From: Mesostigma viride
Taxonomy: Eukaryota > Streptophyta > Mesostigmatophyceae > Mesostigmatales > Mesostigmataceae
NCBI GenBank assembly: GCA_009746045.1
Contig: RPFO01000127.1
Coordinates: 400,050 to 462,049, forward strand
Length of the DNA: 62,000 nt
Direction: 5' to 3'
A program made the translations under genes and the position numbers. Each line of letters starts with the position of its first letter. Positions within the stretch are counted from its first letter, which is position 1. Positions 26,884-45,944 of the stretch are shown here, piece by piece. The notes below the pieces were generated by a model that worked only from the letters and a program-made list of their open reading frames with translations, had not been told where the DNA came from and made no database searches.

Positions 26884-27735
26884 GAGCGGTTCGGGCTGTC
26901 CCCCACGGCACTGGCCGTCTCCCACGGCAAACGAAAAGTTTGAAAAGTTCGGGCGAACAGGATAGCCCGAACTTTTCAGGATAGCCCGAACTTTTCAGAG
27001 CCTCCCACGCGAAAACGAAAAGTTTTGAAAAGTTTTGGCTCTGATTCCCACGGCAAATGAAAAGTTTGAAAAGTTCGGGCTATGGTTCGGGCGAACGCAG
27101 AATCGCCCGAACCGCCAACTTAGTTCCCACTGGCGGGGGTGTGCACGGGTAGGGGTGTGTATATCCTTTGTGTTGGTTTGCTAACACATAAAATATAGGT
27201 AGGGTTGCTAACACATATTATTATGGGTATGGTTGCTAACACATAAAATATAGGTAGGGTTGCTAACACATATTATTATGGGTATGGTTGCTAACACATA
27301 AAATATAGGTAGGGTTGCTAACACATATTATTATGGGTATGGCTGTATACAGGGTAGTGTGTAGTGGTAAATAATATGTGTTAGGAAGTGTGTTCAAATA
27401 ATATGTGTTAGGAAGCATGTGCAATATTTTATGTGTTAGGAAAGGAAGGTAGAGTATATACGAAAGTGCAGTGCACCCCGTCCGGTGGGGACTAAGTTAG
27501 CGGTTCGTGCTATTTTTCGTTCGCCCGAACCTTCGCCCGAACTTTTCAAACTTTTCATTTGCCGTGGGACTCAGGGCCAAAACTTTTCAAAACTTTTGGT
27601 TTTCCCGTGGGAGGTTTTGAAAAGTTCGGGCTATCGCGAAAAGTTCGGGCGAACAGGATAGCCCGAACTTTTCAAACTTTTCATTTTCCGTGGGATTCGT
27701 CGAGTGTCGTGGGGGATAGCCCGAACCGTTCGCCC
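26884..27735. repeat. 0.85-kb imperfect inverted repeat (foldback)
   Basis: The left arm runs from about 26884 (GGTTCGGGCTGTCCCCCACG) and the right arm ends near 27735 with its reverse complement. The arms are about 300 bases each and align along their whole length with scattered mismatches. They include nested hairpins of GAAAAGTTCGGGC with GCCCGAACTTTTC and pieces such as AAAAGTTTTGAAAAGTTTTG. The centre is the tandem array at 27178-27440. No target duplication is visible. It could be a foldback element or a viral terminal or replication structure. No gene is supported here. Confidence 0.8.
27178..27440. repeat. TGCTAACACAT tandem array, inverting in the middle
   Basis: About three head-to-tail copies of a unit of roughly 60 bases contain GCTAACACATAAAATATAGG and GCTAACACATATTATTATGG. 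Further right the same motif appears in reverse orientation (ATATGTGTTAGGAAG, three times). It is AT-rich within a GC-rich surround. Confidence 0.8.
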
Positions 27736-27778
27736 GAACCGTTCGCCCGAACCGTTCGCCCGAACCGTTCGCCCGCCC
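27718..27778. repeat. 13-bp tandem repeat GAACCGTTCGCCC
   Basis: Four to five head-to-tail copies of GAACCGTTCGCCC directly follow the right arm of the foldback. No gene is present between this array and the mobile element at 27833. Confidence 0.75.
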
Positions 27779-27832
27779 CGCCCGGCGGTGTGCGTCCGCT
27801 TTCCGTCGTCCGCGCGCCGACTCGGCACTTAC

Positions 27833-29590
27833 TGTCCAAAAACCAAATGTCCTCATTTGAGGACATAGTCCTCGTTTGAGACGGGGGGGGTCAGGGGCGT
27901 GGTTTTGGCGCCAAATTTGGTCCTAGGGTCACTTGGTGGGTTTTGGCGCGAAACTGGGATAGGTACTGAGCGCGCCAAGCCCCTGGGGTCGACAGGGGTC
28001 GACCGTACCTGGAAAATATGAGGCGACGAAAAGTACCTACAACAGCAAGAACATCGCAATGCAATCGAGTGTTTTGTCGAGTGGCGGCTATGGGGTCGTG
28101 CCAGTTCCGAGGCTTGCCTGAATGTTATAGGGCATTATTTTGCCCCGGACGAAGACAGCATTTTAGATCGTCATCTAGTGATTTCGAAGATGCTATTCTT
28201 CACGTGCAGGTGCTTTGTATATGTCGAAAATTTTGTTCATGAACGGATTTTGGCATTGTTGAAGAAAATCTGAGAGCTACGTAGATCGCATGATAGGTCA
28301 GTTCGCAGATCGGTTTTACAATATCTTTTTCCGCCCAGGCGCTGCGGATATCGCGAGTATGGGTTATGGTACGCTTCTGGGCTTATGGGCGACATGGGGA
28401 GAAGAGGGACCTGGGCAGTTGCATGCGTCAAAGAGTCTCTATTTTTTCGTCGTGATGTCGCAGTCGCGCCTGGCGAAAACCAGGGCGAGCGCGAGCCATA
28501 TTTTTCTTTTGCCGCAAGGCTGGGTGCTTCCCACGCGTCACCGTCCTTTAATATATATTTCTTGAGCTGGCCCGCGCAGCTGGCGGCCTGGGCGCACGTC
28601 AAGAACAAGGTTCCGACTGTCATTCTCAACCGCATCGTTCTAAGTAAGCGTGTTAAGCGGATTGCAACCTGTAACTCCCGCAGACGTGATAATTCCGGTT
28701 GCTTTCAATGCCCAACTTCGTGGTTTTGATTACGTTTATGTCCGGGGAATAACGGAAGTTTGCTGGGCAGTACTTTCTTTTCCCGTTGCGTCACTGAAAA
28801 GGTAAACGGCCTTGCGTTATCAAAACAGCAGCAAGTATAAGTCGCTGTGCTTAATTGCGATGTGGTAGTTTGATTCAACACATATACTGCCTTGTTGCTG
28901 AGAAGTTTTTCAAGGCTTGCTGGTATGTTGCCCATATGTTTCTAATGCTTCAACTCATGTGCAAGTGATCAAGACTGGCTTGGAAACTTGAGCTTGTCAT
29001 GTTTACATTGTGCTTGTGTTACAACTTGTGCCTCTTTGCAGTACATGTTTCATATATAGCGTAAGGGTTCAGCATCATGGTTTAGCACCGTGGTGGCAGC
29101 CGAGCCTCTACTAACGATCATGGACCTAACCTTGGCAAGTATTTGCTTCATATTTCACTCTTTGGACTGAGCTAGCTTTACACCTGCTGTTTGGCCTGCA
29201 CCATGGTCCCTGGCTGCCATTTACATTTTGTGCCCCCCCCTGGCAGGCTGCAGGGTCTAGGACTGCGAGGGTGTAACATAGACATGCTGTGGGCACCCTG
29301 GGTGCATTTTCAGGACCAGCCATGACCTGGCCATGCCTTCTTTCTTGGCATATTGTTGACTTGAGTGCTATTTGGTCACTCGCGTAGCGACCCCCCTGCA
29401 TTCATAAATTGTAAACAATTATACAATGATCATATTTCATGGATGTTAAGCATTGCAACTCTTGAACATATCATAAATGAACATGGTTCCATACCGTACC
29501 CATGGATTTGTTGACATGTGCGAGTTATTACAAATGGTCTCCATGCTTAAAAACGTCCTCATTTGAGGACATTTTCTTGGTGATTAGACA
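27833..29590 (-). mobile_element. 1.76-kb TIR element, right copy, TSD TTAC
   Basis: This is an inverted copy of the element at 4728-6497, similar throughout with many substitutions and small indels. It begins TGTCCAAAAACC and ends TTGGTGATTAGACA. Direct TTAC copies flank it at 27829-27832 and 29591-29594, different from the CAAG of the left copy, so the two inserted independently. The frame that is open for 179 codons in the left copy is interrupted here by a stop near 28271, though its second half stays open and similar (28385-28729). Confidence 0.85.
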
Positions 29591-29594
29591 TTAC

Positions 29595-30190
29595 TCGACC
29601 CGGATTCGGCCCGCGGGGCGTGGAGGGTCCACGGGCGCCTGTCACGTGCCGTAACCGGCGCCTGCCGGCCCGCGCAGTCCCGTGCCCGGTGACTACTGCC
29701 GCCTGTCACCGATGGCACTTACTTCGAGCGTCTGTCGCGTGCCAGAACCGGCGCCTGTCGGCCCGCGCAGTCCCGTGCAGTGCTTGTTACTGGCACCAGT
29801 CACCCATGGGGCTTGCAACTGGCGCCTGCCACCTGCCAGAACCGGCGCCTGTCAGCCCGCGCCGTCCCGTGCAAGGTTTACTACTGTCCCCTGACACACG
29901 TGGCACTGGCAGCTGGCGGCGGTCACCCACGGGAATTGCCACTGGCGCCTGTACCCTGTCAGAACCGGCGCCTGTCAGCACGCGCAGTCCCATGCAGGAT
30001 TGACTACTGCCGCCTGTCACCCACGCGAGTTGCTGCTGGCGCCCGTCACCCACGAAAGTGGTGGCTGGCGTCTGACACCTGCCGGAACCAGCGCCTGTCA
30101 GCCCGCCGCCTGTCCGATCCGGCGCCTGTCGGCTCGCGCATCCCGCCGGGTCTGTCTAAGTCCGCGAGTCCGCGCCGCCGGGCTATCTAT
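29595..30190. repeat. Degenerate GC-rich minisatellite
   Basis: Irregular units of about 90-125 bases share ACCGGCGCCTGTC, CCCGCGCAGTCCCGTGCA and CTGCCGCCTGTCACCCACG. The tract ends with TCCGCGAGTCCGCGCCGCCG at about 30161, a sequence that recurs at 32533. Long open frames across it are repeat translations, not genes. Related short units occur at 32365-32480. Confidence 0.8.
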
Positions 30191-30252
30191 GTGGGGCTCA
30201 TTGTGGGGACTTTATAAGGAAAACAATCCAAGCTTTATTAGTACTGCACCAT

Positions 30253-30920
30253 TCACATATCCTCATAAGCAGCAGCCAGCAGGCTCTTCTCGGGGCTGTA
30301 CACAAAGTACGGGGCCTCCGAAAGGTGTTTTGCGCGGCCCATATCGATCAGCACTTCGATCAAAGGGTCCGCAGCGCACAAGGGGCACCACATGCCGCGC
30401 TTGCCGCTCTTTTCTATGGTCTGCACAGCGCAATCCACACACACACCGTGGATATGGATATGCTCCTGAGGGTCCTCCCTCCGCTGGCATCCTGCTGCGG
30501 ATCCAGCAGGAAATCGGTGTGCTTCTTGCACACGCCGCAAGTAACAGGCCCCCGCACACTGCCAGCCCTGTTCTGTGCAGGCGGTTCTGCGCGCGCGCTC
30601 TTCCCAAAAACGCCCGAATCGCAGAGGAAGGCGCCCACCGATGCGGCATTCTCGCAGAAAATCTCGCCGCCCGGCAGCACTTGGATATCGTGCATGTGCG
30701 CGTCCCGCTTGTACTTCTCATCGAATTCGTGCGTGTTTGCGTGCCCCTGCTTGGTTTTCACAGCCCCCAGGAACTTTGCCACCTTGTCCTCGGTGTCCCG
30801 CTGTTTCAGGTACACCTTCATGGCGGGGGACTGCTCGCCATTGCCGTTTGCAGGCGGCTGGCGCTTGGCAGGAGGGACATCCGTTGCCGCCATAGCCGGC
30901 TTATCGCGGGAGGGCTCCAT
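30253..30920 (-). CDS. RING-like zinc-finger protein, one frameshift
   Basis: The first part starts MEPSRDKPAMAATDVPPAKR (ATG 30920) and reads through KVAKFLGAVKTKQGHANTHE to CGVCKKHTDFLLDPQQDA. A frame change near 30475-30500, equal to one missing base, leads to HIHIHGVCVDCAVQTIEKSG, then WCPLCAADP and a tail ending at 30253. Together the Cys/His pairs (C-x2-C, H-x-H-x2-C-x2-C, C-x2-C) resemble a RING finger, the type that binds ubiquitin-conjugating enzymes. The product would be about 222 residues. It is divergent from the MYND gene across a palindrome-rich promoter. Whether it is viral or host in origin is unclear; intronless structure and company favour viral. Confidence 0.55.
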
Positions 30921-31425
30921 TGCAGTGAGAGGAGTTGGTTTTGAGTGGTGCTGGGCGGATTGGGACCCCCAAACGCCCGCCTCCGCCTTTTATCCCTTCC
31001 CAACCCCGCGCGAAGCGCGCGACACCCACGACAATCCAATGGGAGTCCGCCGCGTGTCACGCGGGCACGACACGACGGCATATTCCCACGAATATTCCGA
31101 GCGGACCAATGGGACGCTGCCACGTGGCAGTGGCGCGGCGCTTCCACGGGATATCCGTGGGAATATTCCCGGCGCGACGCGCTTCTGGAAGGCGCGGCGC
31201 TTCCACGGGATATTCATGGGAATATTCCCGGCGCGGCGCCCTTCTGGAAGGCGCGGCGCTCCGCGGATATTCCGTGGGAATATTCCGTCCCACCAATCCG
31301 GACCTGCCGCGTGGCACGGGACTATTGGGCGGGGCGGGGGGGGTGCGGGCACATAAGCGGAGGAGGGCGAGTTTGGCAGCCAAACCACGCCAATCCGCAC
31401 GAGCACGCACAGACTGTCAGCCGCT
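30921..31425. promoter_or_regulatory. Bidirectional region with GGAATATTCC palindromes
   Basis: This lies between the divergent RING-like and MYND genes. Bases about 31079-31290 hold four related blocks built on ATATTC-x-TGGGAATATTCC, two of them followed by GGCGCG and CTTCTGGAAGGCGCGGCGC, spaced by about 58 bases. CACGTG and CCAAT-like sequences are also present. The same palindromes occur upstream of the F-box-like gene at 33357-33420, so they probably bind a common regulator. Confidence 0.6.
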
Positions 31426-32220
31426 ATGGATTCCACCCCTCTGATTGCCAATGAGCTCCCTCAGGATCACTCCGACCTGTTCGCGGAGTTGTGCGGGGGC
31501 TGGTACCGCTTGGTGGTGCGCAAGGCCATGGAAAACTCCAGCAATTTGTACAGCTGCGTGAATGAGTGGGAAAAGAAGTTGAAAACCCCCTTTTGCGTGC
31601 TGGTTCGTTTCGACTCCTTTACGGCTCTGGACCGCCAGTTGGAGTTTGAATTCATTGACGTACGCACTGCGATCAGCAGGAAGTACTGCGTTCGCAGTCA
31701 GATCCTGTCCCACATTCGCCCTGAGAGCGAGTTCATGCTTCTGTGCGTCCTCCTTCGCGAGAAGAAGGAGGACGACGGGTTCATCGACCTGGTTACCAGG
31801 ATTGGCCTGTCCTTCCGCGTGCCCAAGGACGCGGACAAGATCGTTGCGAGGACGGCGTTTCCCTATACCCGCCCCTGCGAGAAGGTGGTGATCGCAGTGC
31901 GCACGCCCATTTTGGACAGCCCCATTGGTCCTTTCCCCGAGTCGGTTCGCGGTTTCTGTGCTGCGCCGGGGTGTGAGAAGAAGGGCAAGAGCGAGGTGAA
32001 GCGCAGGTGCGCCAGCTGCCAGGATGCGCGGTACTGCTCCCGCGAGTGCCAGGTTGCGCACTGGAAGATCCACAAGGCGGACTGCACTCTGCTCACCCAC
32101 GTGTGGACTTGCACCTCTGGTGTGAAGTTCCCCCTGCGCGGGGACACTCTGCGTGTGAAAGACGATTGCACTGGGTTTGAGGGCCGCCAGACGCCCTGCC
32201 TGCGCATGTACAACCGCTAA
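31426..32220 (+). CDS. MYND zinc-finger protein (264 aa)
   Basis: This intact intronless gene starts at 31426 (MDSTPLIANELPQDHSDLF). Residues about 178-220 are a canonical MYND finger: CAAPGCEKKG, then RRCASCQDARYCSRECQ, then HWKIHKADC. The N-terminal 170 residues form an unrecognised mixed domain (VLVRFDSFTALDRQLEFEFI and further). MYND fingers mediate protein contacts and are common both in giant viruses and in algae. The lack of introns, in contrast with the spliced genes at 36-62 kb, and the palindromic promoter shared with its neighbours favour a viral or mobile origin. Confidence 0.75.
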   Translation: MDSTPLIANELPQDHSDLFAELCGGWYRLVVRKAMENSSNLYSCVNEWEKKLKTPFCVLVRFDSFTALDRQLEFEFIDVRTAISRKYCVRSQILSHIRPESEFMLLCVLLREKKEDDGFIDLVTRIGLSFRVPKDADKIVARTAFPYTRPCEKVVIAVRTPILDSPIGPFPESVRGFCAAPGCEKKGKSEVKRRCASCQDARYCSRECQVAHWKIHKADCTLLTHVWTCTSGVKFPLRGDTLRVKDDCTGFEGRQTPCLRMYNR

Positions 32221-32660
32221 ACAGCCAGGCCTGCATGCCTGCAAAGGGGTCTAGCAATGGCCTAATCCTTATGATTCTTATTGTAATGAAATGACATTTC
32301 CTTATGTGCATGGGACTTGAACTATTCCAATGAGTCATATAGCAACTAGGCCCATAGAATAACACTGCCGCCTGTCACCCACGCCACTGCCTACTGCCAC
32401 CCGTCACCCCCGCCACTGCCTGCTGCCGCCTGTCACTCACGCCACTGCCTGCTGCCACCCGTCACCCACGGCACTGTATGCGGTCGTCTGCCTGTCTCAT
32501 GGTGACAGACGCCAGCATACTGTACTATATATTCCGCGAGTCCGCGCCGCCGGTCTATTTCCTAGTGCATTGGATGATGGAACAAGGTTGGTAGGAAATG
32601 GGCTTTGGTTATTCATGAATAGTCACTTTCTATTCACCAAGTCCTCTTTTCCCAGGAGGA
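32221..32660. repeat. Spacer with CTGCCGCCTGTCACCCACG minisatellite
   Basis: Four to five short units (CACTGCCTACTGCCACCCGT type) at about 32365-32480 match the minisatellite at 29.6-30.2 kb. The sequence TCCGCGAGTCCGCGCCGCCG recurs at 32533, about 105 bases from the end of the F-box-like gene, as at 30161 near the end of the RING-like gene. No gene is seen in this spacer. Confidence 0.7.
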
Positions 32661-33269
32661 TCATGCCCACATGACATACACGACAAACTGCTTCAGGCAG
32701 CTCCCCACGCACAAATTGGCCAGCTGGAAGCTGAGCCCGCCAAACTCCAGGAGGCCGGCGGCCATGTAGGCATCGCGGATGCAGTGGAGAAGCTGCAAGG
32801 CGCGCGCTTCCGGCGTAAACTGGTTGTCGGGGGAGGGCAGGGAGGCAATGAAGTCGTCCTTGGCGGCCCTTGCTCCCTCACAGGGCTGCAAGTCCATGGA
32901 CCGCAGGAGTTCCTCAACGAAATGTGTGTAGACCCACTCCATCTCGTGCTTCCTGGTGCACTCGCGCTCAAAGATGAGCGACTCGTTTAGTGGCAGCGTG
33001 GCCACGGAGAGCGACTTGATGATATCGTGCAACTCAGGGCCGTGGTGGTTCTCGAGGATGGGGTTCTGCCTAACCCCGTGATCGAGGCGTGCGACGCACT
33101 CATTCATCAGCATCTGCCTCAGATCATTCACAAGGTTCTCCTTTTCCCCTTTGACACCATCCCACACCTGCTGCATGGCCTTGTCGACACCACACCCATA
33201 GGGCCATGCCAAGCGCACGATATTGTGCGCAATTTCTGCTGGCAGGCTGTTGAAAGATGCAGCGGCCAT
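32661..33269 (-). CDS. F-box-like protein (202 aa)
   Basis: The intact intronless gene begins MAAASFNSLPAEIAHNIVRL (ATG 33269). The LPAEIAHNIV core and its place at the N-terminus fit an F-box, the Skp1-binding part of SCF ubiquitin ligases. The remaining 160 residues are helical with no recognised substrate-binding repeat. It shares upstream GGAATATTCC palindromes and a downstream 20-base sequence with the RING-like gene, so the genes look like members of one cassette family despite unrelated proteins. Origin is probably viral, by company and lack of introns. Confidence 0.5.
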   Translation of the reverse strand: MAAASFNSLPAEIAHNIVRLAWPYGCGVDKAMQQVWDGVKGEKENLVNDLRQMLMNECVARLDHGVRQNPILENHHGPELHDIIKSLSVATLPLNESLIFERECTRKHEMEWVYTHFVEELLRSMDLQPCEGARAAKDDFIASLPSPDNQFTPEARALQLLHCIRDAYMAAGLLEFGGLSFQLANLCVGSCLKQFVVYVMWA

Positions 33270-33356
33270 GGATTCTTGCTTTGGTGCTAGGGGTTGTGTG
33301 GGAGCAGGCGAGAAGTGCCCACCTTGGCGAGGGGCCGGACCTTAGTACCCCACCCG

Positions 33357-33440
33357 ACGGCATCTCCGTGGAATATTCCATCCGACGGCATATTCCGGGG
33401 AATATTCCGTGCGGCGCGACGCTCCCACGGGACTGGCGCG
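33357..33440 (-). promoter_or_regulatory. GGAATATTCC palindromes upstream of the F-box-like gene
   Basis: CTCCGTGGAATATTCCATCC and CATATTCCGGGGAATATTCC lie 90-160 bases upstream of the ATG, followed by GTGCGGCGCGACGCTCCCAC. The arrangement mirrors the region between the RING-like and MYND genes. Confidence 0.55.
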
Positions 33441-34580
33441 ACGCCATGCCACGTGTCGACTGTCTGTAGGGTGGGCCGCGCCACAAGCGCCACGCGGTAG
33501 TCTCCCACGAAGGTGTATAGACTGCCACGTGGCTGGGAGCGTGCCACGTCACTCCCATCTAATTCCACGTAGTACACGGCACGCAGACTTAGTCCAAAGT
33601 ACTAGAAAGTTGCTATAATATAATACAACGCAAGATTGGTTAGCATATTTTAGTAGCTGATAGTACAGATGTGACGAGGATATACTGGGCGTACTTTCAC
33701 GTAGTTCGTTCTAGTACAGACTATATGAATTTAGTTCAATCATAGTACCACGCCAATATATGGTATCATTGTATCTCATGCAAGTATCGTGTAGCAACAA
33801 TGATGCCACGTGGCAGCCCGGCATGGCATGGCAAGTAGGTCCGTATGGAAAATGGGGTCACCTTAGGGTTTTGTAGGTCTGCCTAGCTACTTTCTTATTG
33901 TATTGCACCTACAGCTGCGCCCGCACCATGATGCGGAGAGAGCGCTCTGTGGCCTGCCCACTTGGGCAGCGAGAGAGGCTAGGGCGCCCTCCCTCCTTGA
34001 TTTGTGAAGGGTTTGGAGGTTCCTTCACTCTGTATTCACACCCGTGACGCAGTCACGTGCTTATTTTAGAATTAAATAAACTGGTCATGGCTGATCTAAT
34101 GAGACAGCTAGAATTCATTGCTGATCTAATGCTGAAACAATGCCATCACAAGCATGCCATTCCAATGTCCCATATGAAGTAGCTAGCTTGCGAGCTCTAC
34201 CCCGGGGAAGCCCGGGGGGACCACAGTTTGCAACCGAACATGGAGAACGCGCGCGCCACATGCATGTGGCCACCAAATTAACGCACGCGCCAGAACTTGC
34301 GTGGTAAAAATCTGCACGCTCGGAGACATCCCTCAACACCTGAACGATCGAGGGGTGCAAGCTGCTGGGCACCATATGGACGTTTGCCTCGGCCGCGTGC
34401 CAAGGCGGTACGACGCATATCTGTGCCCCCATCCCCATGAAGGTCAGTCAATGCGTAGACCAGGCTGCAGCCTGCAGGTGCGTTCATGCCCTCGCGTGGC
34501 CCATACTCTTCGCATCGCCAGCGATGAGGGCTACTCTTATGTCCTGATGTATGCATGCGTGGCCATTTTTAGGTTATGCC
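33441..34580. other. AT-richer spacer, no gene recognised
   Basis: Base composition drops sharply in GC after about 33560. The stretch has no long frame with coding character on either strand and no repeat that I can name. It probably marks the passage into host intergenic DNA. Confidence 0.5.
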
Positions 34581-34584
34581 AAGA

Positions 34585-35105
34585 CGATGCCAACACCAAG
34601 TGGTTGGGGTTTGTGTGGACTATGCTGTGCAGGCTGTGCACCAAGCCTTTGAGAAGCAAAACATGCAACGGCAGCACCAAGTCCTTTTCAAATTTAGCGT
34701 AACGTGGTGCAAATGATCCTGGAGGTGTTGCGCCAAGCAATGGAATGGGGGAAAGAGCGATTCTGCTCCATAGGCTACTTATGCACCAATGGTGCTGGCT
34801 GAAATTGGGGAGGGTATGCAACAACTGGCAGCTTTGCGTAAGGACGCCACATGTCGGCAGCTCGTGGATCGACTCGCTCAAGTTAATGCTGGCGCATAGT
34901 GAGGGAGATTTATACCTCAACACATCACTCGCTCTCACAGTGCACAGCGTCCATGCTTAGTTGCTGCCAGGAAAATTTGACAAAGGCGCACCTGGACTGC
35001 CGCAAGCATTTGTGGCCACAGGGGCAAAAGAGGCTCTCAGCCAAGCGCTGGCGCTTGCAGAGGCGGAGAAAAACACCGAGTCTGTGACTGTTTCCCAAGT
35101 ATGAG
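34585..35105 (+). pseudogene. Coding-like fragments, possible gene remnant
   Basis: Short plus-strand stretches read like protein: YAVQAVHQAFEKQNMQRQHQ (about 34620-34680), MVLAEIGEGMQQLAALRKDA (about 34790-34895), and GAPGLPQAFVATGAKEALSQ to a stop at about 35105. They are in frames broken by stops, or possibly by short introns; one has an acceptor-like TGCCAG before it. I do not recognise the protein. It could be a decayed host gene, a retroelement piece or the last exons of a gene. Confidence 0.3.
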
Positions 35106-35184
35106 GCAAGAAGTCTCAAGAAAACTGTACAGGGCCGCCGGCCAGCACTAATTTCATACTCAGTCACACGCATGTATTCATAAC

Positions 35185-35882
35185 ATGCACTGGCTCGCTC
35201 CCTCGCTCCCTCGCTCCCTCGCAGCCTCCCTCCCTCCCTCCCTCCCTCCCTCCCTCCCTCCCTCCCTCCCTCCCTCCCTCCCTCCCTCCCTCCCTCCCTC
35301 CCTCCCTCCCTCCTCCCTCCCTCCTCCCTCCCTCCCTCCCTCCCTCCCTCCCTCCCTCCCTCCCTCCCTCCCTCCTCCCTCCCTCCTCCTCCCTCCCTCC
35401 CTCCCTCCCTCCCTCCCTCCCTCCCTCCCTCCCTCCCTCCCTCCCTCCCTCCCTCCCTCCCTCCCTCCCTCCCTCCCTCCCTCCCTCCCTCCCTCCCTCC
35501 CTCCCTCCCTCCCTCCTCCCTCCCTCCCTCCTCCCTCCCTCCCTCCTCCCTCCCTCCCTCGCTCCCTCCCTCCCTCCCTCCTCCCTCTCCCTCCTCCCTC
35601 CCTCCCTCCCTCCCTCCCTCCTCCCTCCCTCCTCCCTCCTCCCTCCCTCCCTCCCTCCCTCCCTCCCTCCTCTCCCTCCCTCCCTCCCTCCCTCCCTCCT
35701 CCCTCCCTCCCTCCCTCCCTCCTCCTCCCTCCCTCCCTCCCTCCCTCCCTCCCTCCCTCCCTCCCTCCTCCCTCCCTCCCTCCCTCCCTCCCTCCCTCCC
35801 TCCCTCCCTCCCTCCCTCCCTCCTCCCTCCCTCCCTCCCTCCTCCCTCCCTCCCTCCCTCCCTCCCTCCCTCCCTCCTCCCT
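35185..35882. repeat. Long CCCT microsatellite
   Basis: About 700 bases of CCCT repeats occur with occasional CCT phase shifts. Open frames on both strands across it are Pro/Ser/Leu or Gly/Arg/Glu repeats and are not genes. Confidence 0.95.
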
Positions 35883-36396
35883 TTCGTTGGGAGAGTCACA
35901 GGGTACAAACGTTTGAGTTGGTACCTATAATCACTGATTGAAGCACATATATATAGGGGCAGGGACCCCCGCCCTTCCCTCATTGTGCCTTAGATAGCAA
36001 GCCCACTGGTTCAATTAAACTGCTCACTGGGAGAGCCTAGCGACTACTGTGGATACAATAAAGCTAAATGTCAAAGTAAAAGCATAGCGGATGCAGTAAG
36101 GCTGCCCAATCACCTAGAGGCCACAGATAGGCTTGGAAATCATTGAGAGGAGCCAGTTTGGGAGAATAAGAAGACCTCTCCCAGAGCCTGAGGGGTTTTG
36201 AGGGGCATACCCAGGGTTCACTCACAATGCCACCGAGTGCTGGGCTACTCTGAGGCCCAGAGCTAGTTGAATATGTACCCATTATAAAACAAAAAGTAGT
36301 ATACATATATATATATTAAAGAAGTGTAGTTTCCTGTGGACTGCTGCTCCGCTGCAACATTGCACTTTCCTGCAGTATGTGCTTCTACGCTGCTAT
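35883..36396. other. Spacer beyond the alpha-kinase 3' end
   Basis: This is moderately AT-rich DNA with a short TATATATATA run near 36303. It presumably contains the 3' untranslated region of the minus-strand alpha-kinase gene. I see no gene or clear repeat. Confidence 0.5.

Positions 36397-45944
<9,548 letters not shown>

Noticed and set aside
26684-26965. Small frames after the Rieske gene
   Set aside because: They run into the terminator palindrome and foldback repeat and lack coding character.
27178-27440. CRISPR array
   Set aside because: The AT-rich repeats are head-to-tail with no unique spacers and lie in a palindrome; the context is eukaryotic.
29620-30217. Cys/Arg-rich protein over the minisatellite
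   Set aside because: The pattern follows the repeat unit; there is no conserved start or domain.
35185-35916. 243-residue Pro/Ser/Leu protein and its 352-residue Gly/Arg/Glu antisense
   Set aside because: Both are pure translations of the CCCT microsatellite.
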